Assembly: GCA_902806175.1 (NCBI GenBank)
Contig: CADCVQ010000119.1
Span: 1 to 55,466, forward strand
Direction: 5' to 3'
DNA: 55,466 nucleotides
Source of the DNA: an uncultured Solirubrobacteraceae bacterium
Lineage (GTDB): Bacteria > Actinomycetota > Thermoleophilia > Solirubrobacterales > Solirubrobacteraceae
Shown one piece after another: positions 24,214 through 33,129 of this stretch. The position numbers and the translations under genes are program-made. Position 1 is the first letter of the stretch; every line of letters starts with the position of its first letter. Under the pieces are notes generated by a model. The model saw only the letters and a list, made by a program, of their open reading frames with translations. It did not search any database and was not told the origin of the DNA.

Positions 24214-25704
24214 GTGGCCGGCACACCGATTGATCGTCGAGAGTTGCTCTTGCGGGGCGCCGCCGCCGCGGCGGCTGCCGCCGCCGCGCGGGTGGACGTG
24301 GGGGTGAGCCGCGCGCAGCTTCGGCCGGCAGCCGTGCGGCGCCTGGACGCCGCGGTGCGCGGGGCGGTCGCGGTGCCGGGGCGCGCGTCGTATGAGAATG
24401 CGCGGCGCGTCTACCAGCTGGCGGGGCCGCGGCCGCGGCCGCTGGCGGTCGTCACGGTGCGCGACAGCACCGACGTCGAGGCGCTCATGCGCTGGGCGGC
24501 GCGCGAGGACGTCGCGGTCGTCGCGCGGTCCGGCGGGCACTCCTACATCCGCCAGTCGGGCGGGTCGGGCGCCGTCGTGGCGGATCTCTCGCGGCTGCGC
24601 AACGTGCGGGTGGCGAGCGCGGCCGCCGAGGTCGAGGTCGGCGGCGGCGTGCAGTTGATCGACCTCAACCGCGCGCTGGCGGCGCGGGGCGCGCTCGTGC
24701 CGACCGGCTCGTGCCCGTCGGTCGGGGTCGGCGGGCTGACGCTCGGCGGCGGGATGGGATTGTCGGCGCGGCGACTCGGGTTGACGTGCGACCGCTTGGT
24801 CGCGGCGACGATCGTGACCGCCGACGGCCGCCGCCGGCGCGTCGGCGCGCGCTCCGACGAGGACCTGTTCTGGGCGCTGCGCGGCGGCGGCGGCAGCTTC
24901 GGCGTCGTGACGTCGCTGCGCTTTGCGGTGCATCGCGCGTCGCGCGCGGCGTGGGCGTCCATGTCGCTGCCGTGGGCGCACGCCGACGAGGCGCTCGCGC
25001 GCTGGCAGGAGCTTGCGCCGGCGGCGCCGCGCGCGCTGACGGCGATCCTCTCGCTGTCGGCGGGCGGGCCGCCGCAGGTCTCGGTGATCGCGCAGCACTT
25101 CGGTTCGGAGGCCGAGCTGCGGCGCCTGCTCGCACCGCTGGCGCGGATCGACGGCGCGTCGCTCAGCACCGGCGTCGACGGCCTGCTCGGCCTCGCGCGG
25201 CGCTGGGCAGGGTGCCTCGACGGCCCGCTCGCGGCGTGTCACACGCAGGGCACCGCCCGCGGCGGCACGCTGCAGCGCTCCTCGTTCGCCGCATCGTCGA
25301 TCTACCTCGTCAGGCGCCTCGACGAGGCCGGCCGCCGCGCGCTGCTCGCGCGCGTCGCGAGCCGTTCGGGGTCGGGCACCGTGATCCTCGACGCCTACGG
25401 CGGCGCGATCAACGCCGTCGCGGCCGACGCGACGGCCTTCGTGCACCGCGACGTGCTGGCGTCGGCGCAGGTGCTCAGCTACCACGCGCCCGGTGCCGGC
25501 GGCGAGGCGCGGACGTGGGTGCGCGGCACGCGCGCAGCGCTGGAGCGCCACGGGGCGCGCGGCGCGTACGCAAACTACGCCGACGCGCGGCTGGAGAACT
25601 TCGAGCGCGAGTACTGGGGCGCGAACCGCACGCGGCTGCGGGAGGTCAAGCGGCGGGTGGATCCCGATGGGCGGCTGGTGTTCCCGCAGGCGGTCGGCAC
25701 GTAG
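24214..25704 (+). CDS. Tat-exported FAD-binding oxidase (BBE family)
   Basis: A 496-residue flavoenzyme of the vanillyl-alcohol-oxidase/berberine-bridge type, which oxidises alcohols, sugars or alkaloid-like compounds with oxygen. The N-terminus [20 protein letters not shown] is a Tat-like signal. The FAD site shows ARSGGHSY, whose histidine normally carries FAD covalently, and GSCPSVGVGGLTLGGGMG, whose cysteine allows a second covalent bond. The C-terminal BBE domain ends YANYADARLENFEREYWGAN and the terminal FPQ. GTG 24214 is favoured because a TATGGT -10-like box overlaps the ATG at 24196; that ATG is the alternative. Confidence 0.87.
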   Translation: MAGTPIDRRELLLRGAAAAAAAAAARVDVGVSRAQLRPAAVRRLDAAVRGAVAVPGRASYENARRVYQLAGPRPRPLAVVTVRDSTDVEALMRWAAREDVAVVARSGGHSYIRQSGGSGAVVADLSRLRNVRVASAAAEVEVGGGVQLIDLNRALAARGALVPTGSCPSVGVGGLTLGGGMGLSARRLGLTCDRLVAATIVTADGRRRRVGARSDEDLFWALRGGGGSFGVVTSLRFAVHRASRAAWASMSLPWAHADEALARWQELAPAAPRALTAILSLSAGGPPQVSVIAQHFGSEAELRRLLAPLARIDGASLSTGVDGLLGLARRWAGCLDGPLAACHTQGTARGGTLQRSSFAASSIYLVRRLDEAGRRALLARVASRSGSGTVILDAYGGAINAVAADATAFVHRDVLASAQVLSYHAPGAGGEARTWVRGTRAALERHGARGAYANYADARLENFEREYWGANRTRLREVKRRVDPDGRLVFPQAVGT

Positions 25705-25760
25705 ATCGCTCAGCCGTCCGCAGCGCGGGCGATCCCACCGCCGGCTGCGATTCGGCGATC

Positions 25761-28700
25761 ATGGGCATCATGCGCGATCGCCTCGAGCCGTACCTCTGCG
25801 ACCTGCACCGCGCCTGGCTGGCAGACGATCCTGAGGAGCGCTTCAAGGAGCAGCCCGGGAGCCTTCTCTTTTTCGACATCTCGGGGTTCACGCCGCTCAC
25901 CGAGCGCCTCGCGAAGCGCGGCAAGGCCGGCGTCGAGCAGCTCATCTCGACGCTCAACGGCGTCGTCGCGCCGCTGGTCAGCACCGCCGGCGCGCTCGGC
26001 GGCGACACGCTGAAGTTCGGCGGCGACGCGCTGCTGCTGCTCTTTCGCGGCGAGCAGCACGAACGGCGCGCTTGCGCTGCAGCGTTCGACATGCAGGCCG
26101 CGATGAAGCCGTTTCGCAGGATGAAGACCGACGCCGGGATCGTGTCCCTGCGCGCGTCGGCAGCTGTTGCGTCAGGGCCCGTCCACCTCTTCCTCGTCGG
26201 CGACCGCTTCCGGGAGCTGGTGGTGGCAGGACCCACCACGAGCGAGGTGATGGGCCTCGAAAGCACCGCGAACGCCGGCGAGGTGCTGCTCGGCCGGGCC
26301 ACGTGCGCCGCGCTCGACAGCACCTGCCACGCCGCCGGCCACGACCGCGCGGTCATGCGGCTCGCCACGCGGCCGGATGTCACGCAAGCGCCGCCGGCGC
26401 CCGCGCCGTCGGTCGACCCCGCACAGGGCCTGCCCGCCGCGCTGCACGATCACCTCGGTCCCGAAGCGGAGAGCGAGCACCGCCAGGTGACCGTCGGCTT
26501 CGCCCAATTCCGGGGGCTCGATGAGCTGATGGCGCGCGCGGGCCCGGCCGCCGCCGCGGACGAGCTGGACGCGCTCGTCACCCGCGCGCAGAAGTCCTTC
26601 GACGACCACGGCGTCACGTTCCTGGCCACCGACGCCGATCGCGCCGCGGGCAAGCTGTTCGTGGTCACCGGCGCGCCGACCGCCTCGACAGACGACGAGG
26701 ACCGCATGCTGTACGCGCTGCGCGAGATCGTCGCTCACGAGGGCGAGCTGCGCATGCGCGCCGGCGTCAACCGCGGCCGCGCGTTCGCCGTCCACCTGGG
26801 CGCTGCGCACCGGCGCACGTATACGACGATGGGCGACACGACGAACCTCGCCGCCCGCGTCATGGGCAAGGCTCCCGACGGGCAGGTGCTCGCGACGCGC
26901 GCGGTGCTCGACCACGCGCGCGCGCCGTTCGCGCTCGTTGCCGTCGCGCCGTTCGCGGTGAAGGGCAAGCGCATGGCGATCGATGCCGAACTCGTCGGCG
27001 AGCCGCGAGCGATCGTCGCGCGCGCGGCCGCCGACAGCCCGCTCGCCGGGCGCGAGCCGGAGCTGCGCATCCTACGCGACGCCCTCGCGGCCGCGCGGGC
27101 AGAACGAGGCCAGATCGTCGAGCTCGTCGCCGAGCCCGGGATGGGAAAGTCGCGGCTGCTCGCCGAGGTGATCTCCGAGCTCGCCGGCGCCGAGCTGCCA
27201 CAGGTCGTCATCGAGGGCGGCGCGTACGGCACGTCGACGCCGTACTTCGCGCTGCGCTCCCCGCTGCGGCGGCTGATCGCGCGCGACGGTGCGTCCGACG
27301 ACGAGCTCGCGGCCGCGCTCAGGCGCCACGTCCGCCAGCACATGCCCGACAGCGAGCCGCTGCTGCCGCTCGTCGCGATCCCGTTCGCCATCGAGCTGCC
27401 GGCGACGGCGCAGTCCGCGCGGCTTGCGAGCGACGCCGCTCGCGAGCAACTGCACTTCCTCCTGGAGCGGCTGATCGGCGCGCTGCTGCCGGCGCGCGGG
27501 ACGCTGCTGTTGATCGAGGATGCGCACTGGCTCGACGACGCTTCGAGCGAACTTCTGCGGACGGTCCTGCGGCGTGCCGATGAGCGCGGCTGGGCGGTGT
27601 TCGTCACGCGCCGACCGGTCGCGGGCGGCCTCGAGGACCTGCCGCCCACGCGCATGCGGCTCGAGCTCGCGCCGCTCGCGCCCGAGGCGGCGCGGTCGCT
27701 CGTCGTCGCAGGGGCGCAGGGAGCGCTGGCGCCGCACGTCACTGCCGCGCTCGTCGAGCGCTCGCAGGGCAACCCGCTGTTCCTGCGCGAGCTGATCGCC
27801 GCCGCGCGCGGTGGCGCCGAGCTCGACGCGCTGCCCGCGACCGTCGAGGCGCTGCTGACGGCGCGGATCGACACCCTCACGCCCGCCGACCGCCGCCTGC
27901 TGCGCCGCGCCGCGGTGCTCGGGCAGCGCTTTCCGATGTCCTGGCTGCGCGGGATGCTCGACATGCCGGAGCGCGAGCTGCACGACGCGCTCTCGCGGCT
28001 GGGCGACTTCCTCGAAGTCGAGCCGGGGCGCGTGCGCTTTCAGCACGCGCTGCAGCGCGAGGCCGCCTACGAGGCCCTGCCGTTCGAGCGCCGCCGCGCC
28101 CTGCACGCGCGCGCCGGCGACTTGATCGAGCGCGAGCTCGGCGTCGGCGCCGACGACTCGGCCGACATCCTCGCGCTGCACTTCCTGCGCGCCCAGGAGT
28201 ACGTGCGCGCCTGGAGTTACGGCCTCGCCGCGGCTGAGCACGCGCGCGAGCGCTACGCGCACGCCGACGCGGCGCAGCTGTATCGCCGGGCGCTGGAGGC
28301 GGCCCGTGCGCTGAAGCTGCCGGCGCGCGCGCTGAGCGAGGTCTACGAGGTGCTCGGCGAAGAACATGCCTGCTCCGGCGAGCTCGCCCGCGCCGAGGAG
28401 GCCTTCACGCGCGCGCGGCGACTCGCCGCGGGCGACCCGCTGCGCGAGAGCCACCTCATGCAGCGCCACGCGCGCGCCGCGATGGACGGTGGGCAGGTGT
28501 TGCGCGCGGCGCGCTGGCTGCTGCGCGGGATGCGCACGCTGGGCGGCAACCACTCGACGCTCGCCGCGGCGTGCCGCGCGACGATGGTGTCCGAGCTGGC
28601 GGGTGTTCGCGCGCGCCAGGGACGCATGGACGAGGCGATCGCGCTCGCGCGCGAGGCGATCGCGGCCGCCGAGGCGACGGGCGCCGATGCGGCGCTCGCG

Positions 28701-29582
28701 CATGCGTGCTACATCCTCGATTGGGCGCTCGTCGAGTCCGGCCGCGCCGCCGAGGCGGTGCACTCCGAGCGCGCGGTCGAGATCTACCGGCGCCTGGGCG
28801 ACCTCGACCGGGAGGCGGCCGTGCTCAACAACCTCGGCATGTTTGCCTACTACGCGGGTCGATGGGAGGACGCGGTCGCCCTCTACCGTGCCGGCGCGGA
28901 CGCGAGCACGCAGGCCGGCAACATCGGCAGCGCCGCGTTCGGTGACTGCAACATCGCCGAGGTGCTCTCCGACCAGGGGCGGCGCGAGGAGGCGCGGCCG
29001 CGCCTGGAGCGCGCGCTCGAGATCTGGCGCGCAACCGGCTACGAGTGGGGCGTCGCGTTCGCCACGGCGCTGCTCGGGCGGCTGATGGCGCGCGCCGGCG
29101 ACGGGGACACCGCGCAGCGGTTGCTGGCCGATGCGCTCGAGCGCTTTCGGGTGCTGCGCGTCAGCCCCGACGCGCTGTGGGTCGAGGCGCTGATCGGCGA
29201 GGCCCACGTGCTCGGCCGGCGCCCGCTCGAGGCGACGGCCGACGTCGAGCGGCTCGTCAGCGTTGCCGGCCGCGGTCGTCTCGGTCCGCTGCTGCACCGC
29301 GTCCGCGGCATCGCCAGAGCGCAGCTGGGCGCGCTGGAGCACGCACGCGCGGCACTCGAGGAGTCCGTCGCGGCCGCGCGCGATCGCGGCGACGAGTTCG
29401 ATCTGTTCCTGAGCCTCGACGCGCTGCAGCAGCTCGCTGTCCACGAGGGCGCGGTCGACCCGACGCTGGGTCGCGAGCGCGACGCGATCGCCGAGCGCCT
29501 CGACATCATGGCGCCGCCGCCGGTCCCGATCGCTGCGCCGGTCGCTGCTTGCGACGCCCCCGCTTCGGCGACCGGGAGCTGA
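25761..29582 (+). CDS. Tandem class III adenylyl cyclase with NTPase and TPR regions
   Basis: A 1273-residue protein. Residues about 33-200 are a cyclase domain with both metal-binding aspartates (FFDISGFT D39; KFGGDALLLLF D89) but without the transition-state Asn/Arg. Residues about 243-400 are a second cyclase domain lacking the first aspartate but holding YTTMGDTTNLAARV (N362, R366; T355 at the adenine-recognition position, the class IIIb signature). The two would make one composite active site, as in mammalian soluble adenylyl cyclase. A P-loop NTPase follows (Walker A AEPGMGKSR 457-465, Walker B LLLIEDAHW) and then about 450 residues of TPR-like helices. It probably makes cAMP on a signal sensed by the C-terminal part. 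The ATG is at 25761. Confidence 0.88.
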   Translation: MGIMRDRLEPYLCDLHRAWLADDPEERFKEQPGSLLFFDISGFTPLTERLAKRGKAGVEQLISTLNGVVAPLVSTAGALGGDTLKFGGDALLLLFRGEQHERRACAAAFDMQAAMKPFRRMKTDAGIVSLRASAAVASGPVHLFLVGDRFRELVVAGPTTSEVMGLESTANAGEVLLGRATCAALDSTCHAAGHDRAVMRLATRPDVTQAPPAPAPSVDPAQGLPAALHDHLGPEAESEHRQVTVGFAQFRGLDELMARAGPAAAADELDALVTRAQKSFDDHGVTFLATDADRAAGKLFVVTGAPTASTDDEDRMLYALREIVAHEGELRMRAGVNRGRAFAVHLGAAHRRTYTTMGDTTNLAARVMGKAPDGQVLATRAVLDHARAPFALVAVAPFAVKGKRMAIDAELVGEPRAIVARAAADSPLAGREPELRILRDALAAARAERGQIVELVAEPGMGKSRLLAEVISELAGAELPQVVIEGGAYGTSTPYFALRSPLRRLIARDGASDDELAAALRRHVRQHMPDSEPLLPLVAIPFAIELPATAQSARLASDAAREQLHFLLERLIGALLPARGTLLLIEDAHWLDDASSELLRTVLRRADERGWAVFVTRRPVAGGLEDLPPTRMRLELAPLAPEAARSLVVAGAQGALAPHVTAALVERSQGNPLFLRELIAAARGGAELDALPATVEALLTARIDTLTPADRRLLRRAAVLGQRFPMSWLRGMLDMPERELHDALSRLGDFLEVEPGRVRFQHALQREAAYEALPFERRRALHARAGDLIERELGVGADDSADILALHFLRAQEYVRAWSYGLAAAEHARERYAHADAAQLYRRALEAARALKLPARALSEVYEVLGEEHACSGELARAEEAFTRARRLAAGDPLRESHLMQRHARAAMDGGQVLRAARWLLRGMRTLGGNHSTLAAACRATMVSELAGVRARQGRMDEAIALAREAIAAAEATGADAALAHACYILDWALVESGRAAEAVHSERAVEIYRRLGDLDREAAVLNNLGMFAYYAGRWEDAVALYRAGADASTQAGNIGSAAFGDCNIAEVLSDQGRREEARPRLERALEIWRATGYEWGVAFATALLGRLMARAGDGDTAQRLLADALERFRVLRVSPDALWVEALIGEAHVLGRRPLEATADVERLVSVAGRGRLGPLLHRVRGIARAQLGALEHARAALEESVAAARDRGDEFDLFLSLDALQQLAVHEGAVDPTLGRERDAIAERLDIMAPPPVPIAAPVAACDAPASATGS

Positions 29583-29597
29583 TCGCCTGGCTGTGTC

Positions 29598-30992
29598 TCA
29601 GTGTCGTGCGGCCGGATCGCGCGGATCGGCCCGCAGCAGGTAGACGACGATGCCGTTGCCCTGCGCGTCGGTGCCGGCGGAGACCTGGCACGGCGGGTCC
29701 GCCATCGCGACATTCGACCCCTGGCACTGGGGCAGAATGCCGACGTAGTCCTCGAGGCCGTCGCCGTCGACGTCGGGGATCGGCTGCGCCTTGCCGCCGT
29801 TGGCCGAGGCCAGCCCCACGCTGAACTGGTAGGGCGCCACGAGGCACGTGCGCAGCGAGCTCGCCGAGCGGCGCCTGGCATCGAGCAGCGGCTTGGCGAT
29901 CGTCGACGTCACCGTCTTCAGGCGGTTGGGGCCGAGGATGACCTCGTGATCGGGAGAGACCGGTGCATAGGTCGAACAGCTCGGGCTCGGTCCGCTGTTG
30001 TACGACACCGCGAGCATGCCGCTGTCGTTCACCACGCCGTCCGGATTCGGTGGCGCGTCGACCTTGAACGTGTTCGTGTACGGCGTCTTGGAGACCGTGC
30101 CGCTGGTCGCAGCGGTCGCCGTGCAGAACTCGTTGTTCAGGCAGGGCACGAGCACGTCGTGGGCCTTGAACGAATCAGACGTCGCCGATGTGGCGTGCGG
30201 GCTGGTTGCGACCAGCGCGTATGTCCCGGGCTTCGTCACCGACAGGGTGCCGAACGACGCGACGCCGTTGAAGCTCGTCACGGTCTTCGTGCCGACCAGC
30301 ATCGCGCCCGAAGGCGCGGTGCCCAAGCCCACCGTCACGTCGATGGCCGCGGTGGTCGCAACGCCCGCCCCGTCGAGGACGGTCACGGCGACAGGCGGCC
30401 CGGCCGGATTGCCGGCGATGCCGGTGATCGTGCTGCCGACCTGAACGTCCTTCGGCTGGGTCGTGAAGCTGAGCCTGCAGCCGCCGGTCGTGGTCGTCGT
30501 CGTGCTGCTCTGGGAGGGATCGAGCGTCAGGTCGTTGCCGGGCTGGCCGTTGAAGTCGTTTGCCTGCTTGACGATGCTCGTCCACTCACCGCCACTGGCC
30601 GTGCAGGGTGTGGTGACGGTCATGCTGACCGTCACCGAGCCGCCGGGCGGTATCGACAGCCCGCGCAGCTTGACGACGTTGCTTTGCACCGTCGCGCCGG
30701 CGCCGCTCGGTGCGGGCGCGAAGGAGAAGCCCGTGATCTGCGCGCTTGTGACGGTGAAGCCCGTGGGCGCCATCAGGTTGGCGGAGCCGAGCTGCTGCTG
30801 GCTCGTGAGGTTCTTGTACGTCGCGCTGATCGTAGCCTGCGAGCCGCTCGGCACCGCCGCTGGCGTCATCTTGAGCGAGTAGGGCTTGCTCAGGGGCGCC
30901 TTCGCAGCCGTCGCCGCCGTGGGCGCAACAAGTCCGCAGACGATGGCGAGTGCCGCCAGACAGCCTGCGAAGGGAAGCCCTCGTGCCTTCAT
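29598..30992 (-). CDS. Secreted protein with Ig-like beta domains
   Basis: A 464-residue exported protein. The signal peptide is AGCLAALAIVCGLVAPTAAT-like (cleavage after ATA). Two beta-sandwich-like regions follow, with features of Ig-type repeats (KMTPAAVPSGSQATISATYK; STITGIAGNPAGPPVAVTVL and DGAG), a Thr-rich linker, and a C-terminal part with IPDVDGDGLEDYVGI, a calcium-binding FG-GAP/dockerin-like loop. The role is unknown, probably surface-exposed. ATG 30992 has an AGGAG site. The promoter region between it and the DUF3307 gene holds a Crp-like dyad. Confidence 0.75.
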   Translation of the reverse strand: MKARGLPFAGCLAALAIVCGLVAPTAATAAKAPLSKPYSLKMTPAAVPSGSQATISATYKNLTSQQQLGSANLMAPTGFTVTSAQITGFSFAPAPSGAGATVQSNVVKLRGLSIPPGGSVTVSMTVTTPCTASGGEWTSIVKQANDFNGQPGNDLTLDPSQSSTTTTTTGGCRLSFTTQPKDVQVGSTITGIAGNPAGPPVAVTVLDGAGVATTAAIDVTVGLGTAPSGAMLVGTKTVTSFNGVASFGTLSVTKPGTYALVATSPHATSATSDSFKAHDVLVPCLNNEFCTATAATSGTVSKTPYTNTFKVDAPPNPDGVVNDSGMLAVSYNSGPSPSCSTYAPVSPDHEVILGPNRLKTVTSTIAKPLLDARRRSASSLRTCLVAPYQFSVGLASANGGKAQPIPDVDGDGLEDYVGILPQCQGSNVAMADPPCQVSAGTDAQGNGIVVYLLRADPRDPAARH

Positions 30993-31100
30993 CGGTGTGC
31001 TCCTGAGTCAGCCGTCGGTGATGTCCGACAGGCTGCGCGGGCTTCGCAGATGTGCAGCCTCGGGTGGCGAGCCTAGACCGAGCGGTCTCGCGAACGCAAG

Positions 31101-31116
31101 TGTGAGATTGCGCACA
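31101..31116. promoter_or_regulatory. Candidate Crp-family binding site
   Basis: TGTGAGATTGCGCACA fits the Crp/GlxR pattern TGTGA-N6-TCACA with one mismatch (G for T). It lies about 110 nt upstream of the secreted protein start at 30992 (minus strand) and upstream of DUF3307 and the CNB gene. Cyclase and CNB genes are close by, which makes the match notable, but a single 16-bp site is weak evidence. Confidence 0.4.
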
Positions 31117-31283
31117 CTGGCGGCGTGACGGTTCACGGTCCTGTTGAGCCCATCGGCGCACTGCTGGGACGCCGGCGACAACGCGTCGAGCTGCGCGCGC
31201 TGCAAGAGTTGCCGAATGCACGCGGGGGTCTTCCAGCGCTTGGCGGCCGATCACGGCGACATGTGGCCCGCCGGCCCCGGCTG

Positions 31284-31676
31284 ATGCCGTGGGTCGAGCT
31301 GTTCGTGCTGTTCGCGGTCTCTCACCTGGTCGGTGACTATGTCCTGCAGACCGACTGGCAGGCGACGCACAAGCGCCGAGGCCTGGGCGCGGACGCGGTC
31401 GCTCGGCGTGCCCTGCTCTCGCACGTGACGACGTACACGCTGGCGTTCGTCCCGGCGCTGCTCTGGATCGCCGACGACCTCGGAGCGGGTGCGCTGTGGG
31501 TGGCCGCCCTCGTGGCCGTGCCCCACGTCCTCCAGGACGACGGCCGTCTCGTCGAGTGGTGGATGGCACACGTCAAGCACGCGCAGATGGCCGCCCAGCC
31601 CGTGGCGGCGCTCGCCCTCGACCAGACCCTCCACATCGTCGCGCTGCTCGCGCTGGCGCTCGTCGCCGGCCGGTGA
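31284..31676 (+). CDS. DUF3307-family membrane protein
   Basis: A 130-residue protein with three or four hydrophobic helices. The N-terminal VELFVLFAVSHLVGDYVLQTDWQ is diagnostic of DUF3307 (HLxGDYxLQxDW), and a later HVLQDDGRLVEWW is also conserved. The family has no established function. The ATG at 31284 is chosen because the conserved domain starts there; the open frame upstream to 31125 is Arg-rich and unsupported. No good ribosome site is visible. The CNB gene follows 47 nt downstream with its own promoter. Confidence 0.8.
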   Translation: MPWVELFVLFAVSHLVGDYVLQTDWQATHKRRGLGADAVARRALLSHVTTYTLAFVPALLWIADDLGAGALWVAALVAVPHVLQDDGRLVEWWMAHVKHAQMAAQPVAALALDQTLHIVALLALALVAGR

Positions 31677-31684
31677 TCCCGCGC

Positions 31685-31714
31685 TTGACCGCGGCCCCGG
31701 CCCGCGGCTAGCCT
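31685..31714 (+). promoter_or_regulatory. Promoter of the cyclic-nucleotide-binding gene
   Basis: TTGACC (31685-31690) and TAGCCT (31709-31714), spaced by 18 nt, form a good sigma-70-type promoter. The GTG at 31724 lies 9 nt past the -10 box, so the transcript is likely leaderless. Confidence 0.65.
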
Positions 31715-31723
31715 GGCCCGAGC

Positions 31724-32128
31724 GTGGACGAGGCCGAACTTCAGCAGCTACCGCTCTTCGCCGGCCTGAGCAAGCGCGAGCGCAAGCGCCTCGCGCCGCT
31801 GATCGACGAGGTCGACGTCGAGGCCGGTCGCACGCTGGCATCCGAGGGCGAGCTGGCCTACGAGCTCTTCGTCATCGAGGACGGCACCGCCGAGATCAGC
31901 CAGGCTGGCGTGCCGATCGGGGTGCTGGGACCCGGCGACTTCTTCGGTGAGATCGCCTTGCTGGACGAAGCTCGCCGCCGCACGTCGACCGTCGTCGCCA
32001 CATCGTCGATGCGCCTGGCGGTCCTGCAGGGCCACGACGTCCGCGTCATCGAGCGCGAGCTGCCCGCGGTCGCAGGCCGGATCCGCGCCGCGATCGAAGA
32101 ACGTCTGGCGGGCGACCAGCAGCGCTGA
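31724..32128 (+). CDS. Stand-alone cyclic-nucleotide-binding domain protein
   Basis: A 134-residue protein made of a single cNMP-binding domain: LPLFAGLSKRERKRLAPLID at the start, the beta-barrel (ELFVIEDGTAEIS), and a phosphate-binding cassette GDFFGEIALLDEARRRTSTV, where the Arg and Thr contact cyclic nucleotide in Crp-type proteins. There is no DNA-binding helix-turn-helix after it, unlike Crp, so it must act through a partner or as a buffer. A possible cAMP source, the tandem cyclase, is 2.1 kb away. GTG start at 31724, leaderless. Confidence 0.88.
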   Translation: MDEAELQQLPLFAGLSKRERKRLAPLIDEVDVEAGRTLASEGELAYELFVIEDGTAEISQAGVPIGVLGPGDFFGEIALLDEARRRTSTVVATSSMRLAVLQGHDVRVIERELPAVAGRIRAAIEERLAGDQQR

Positions 32129-32166
32129 CCGCGCGACGAACTCTCGACGAGCGGACGAGCAGTCCA

Positions 32167-32338
32167 GCTAGTGGGCGCGTCCGGAAGTTGTGCGAGGTTT
32201 TGCGGGATGCCCGGCCGTGATCTGACGGTCGACGGTGTCCCGCCTTCGTGCTGGTGGCACGGGGGCGGGCGCCGGCGGACGTCAGGCGCGGATCGGGCGC
32301 CCGGAAAACCCGCAGAACTTGCGGACGCGTCCACTAGC
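32167..32338. repeat. 172-bp near-palindromic inverted repeat
   Basis: The whole segment can fold into one long hairpin. It begins GCTAGTGG (32167-32174) and ends with the complementary CCACTAGC (32331-32338). The outer arms, about 60 nt each, match at roughly 80% (for example CGCGTCCG, AAGTT, TGCG and GGTTTT). The centre (about 32228-32280) contains a further pair of partly complementary GC-rich arms. It lies between convergent genes and includes the stop codon of the kinase-like gene. It may be a MITE/REP-type element or an unusually large bidirectional terminator. A partial related copy may exist near 15362-15397. Confidence 0.75.
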
Positions 32339-33005
32339 GCGCGGACGCCTCGGGGGTCGGCGCCGATGCCGGATCCGTCGACGCTGCCCGCACGATGATG
32401 TCGAGCGCCTGGTCTGCCGACAGCCGGTCGCCGTTGAGCACGATGTCGTAGTGCGTCGGCAGTTCGGGCGCAACCTGGTAGAAGCGCTTGATGTAGTCCG
32501 CCCGATTCGCGTCGCCGCGAGCGACACGCTTTTGCGCTTCCTTCTCGCTGACGTCGTGCGCCATGCGGACGCGCGCTTGGCGGGTCTGCGGTCCTGCCGT
32601 GATCAGGATGCGCAGCGTGTCCGAGCGGGTCGCCAGCGCGTGCGATGCGGCGTGGGACACGATCACCGCGTCGCCGCTGCTCGCGATCTCCTCGATGACG
32701 CTTCGGATGAGGCCACGCAGGCTCTCGACCGGGGGCCCCGGTTCCACGACCGCCGGCACGGTGTAGCCGTGCGAGCCGCCACCGGCCGTTGCCCTCCCCA
32801 GCAGCTCGTGGATGACGCGATCGACCACGGATCTGCGCTGCTCCACATCGGCCATGACGTGGGCCTGAACTCCCGCCTCGTCGGCGGCTTGCGCGACGAT
32901 CTGCTCGTTCACGAGCCGGAACCCGAGCTCGCTGGCGACGCGCGGGCCGATCTCCTCGCCCATTGCGCCGTCCGCGGCCGAGATGCAGACGATCTTGTAC
33001 GGCAC
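32334..33005 (-). CDS. Cytidylate-kinase-like family protein
   Basis: A 223-residue protein of the cytidylate-kinase-like family (PF13189 type). It begins KIVCISAADGAMGEEIGPRV, then ELGFRLVNEQIVAQAADEAG, the characteristic order, and later DAVIVSHAASHALA and RVRMAHDVSEKEAQKRVARG (lid-like arginines). The usual GxGK phosphate loop is altered (DGAMGEE), so nucleotide binding is uncertain. GTG start at 33005, 7 nt after a TAGCGT box (33013-33018, minus strand), is leaderless. Its last codons and stop lie inside the end of the 172-bp inverted repeat, so the repeat may have altered the C-terminus. Confidence 0.85.
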   Translation of the reverse strand: MPYKIVCISAADGAMGEEIGPRVASELGFRLVNEQIVAQAADEAGVQAHVMADVEQRRSVVDRVIHELLGRATAGGGSHGYTVPAVVEPGPPVESLRGLIRSVIEEIASSGDAVIVSHAASHALATRSDTLRILITAGPQTRQARVRMAHDVSEKEAQKRVARGDANRADYIKRFYQVAPELPTHYDIVLNGDRLSADQALDIIVRAASTDPASAPTPEASAR

Positions 33006-33129
33006 GTCGAGGACGCTACGCCCTTCTGCGATGCCCAGTCAAGTTCAATCAGATCCCGGCGCGGTCCCCATCACGCCGTGTCGCGCTGCTCGTCTTCGTC
33101 GACGCCGCACGACAACGGCGCGCGGCTGT

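Noticed and set aside
24711-25760. N-terminal extension of the cyclase frame
   Set aside because: It overlaps the BBE oxidase in another frame and is Arg/Ala/Gly-rich. The cyclase domain begins just after the ATG at 25761.
27072-29444. 790-codon frame opposite the cyclase gene
   Set aside because: Composition is that of a shadow frame (Arg/Gln/His-rich), with no motif; the plus strand carries Walker and TPR features.
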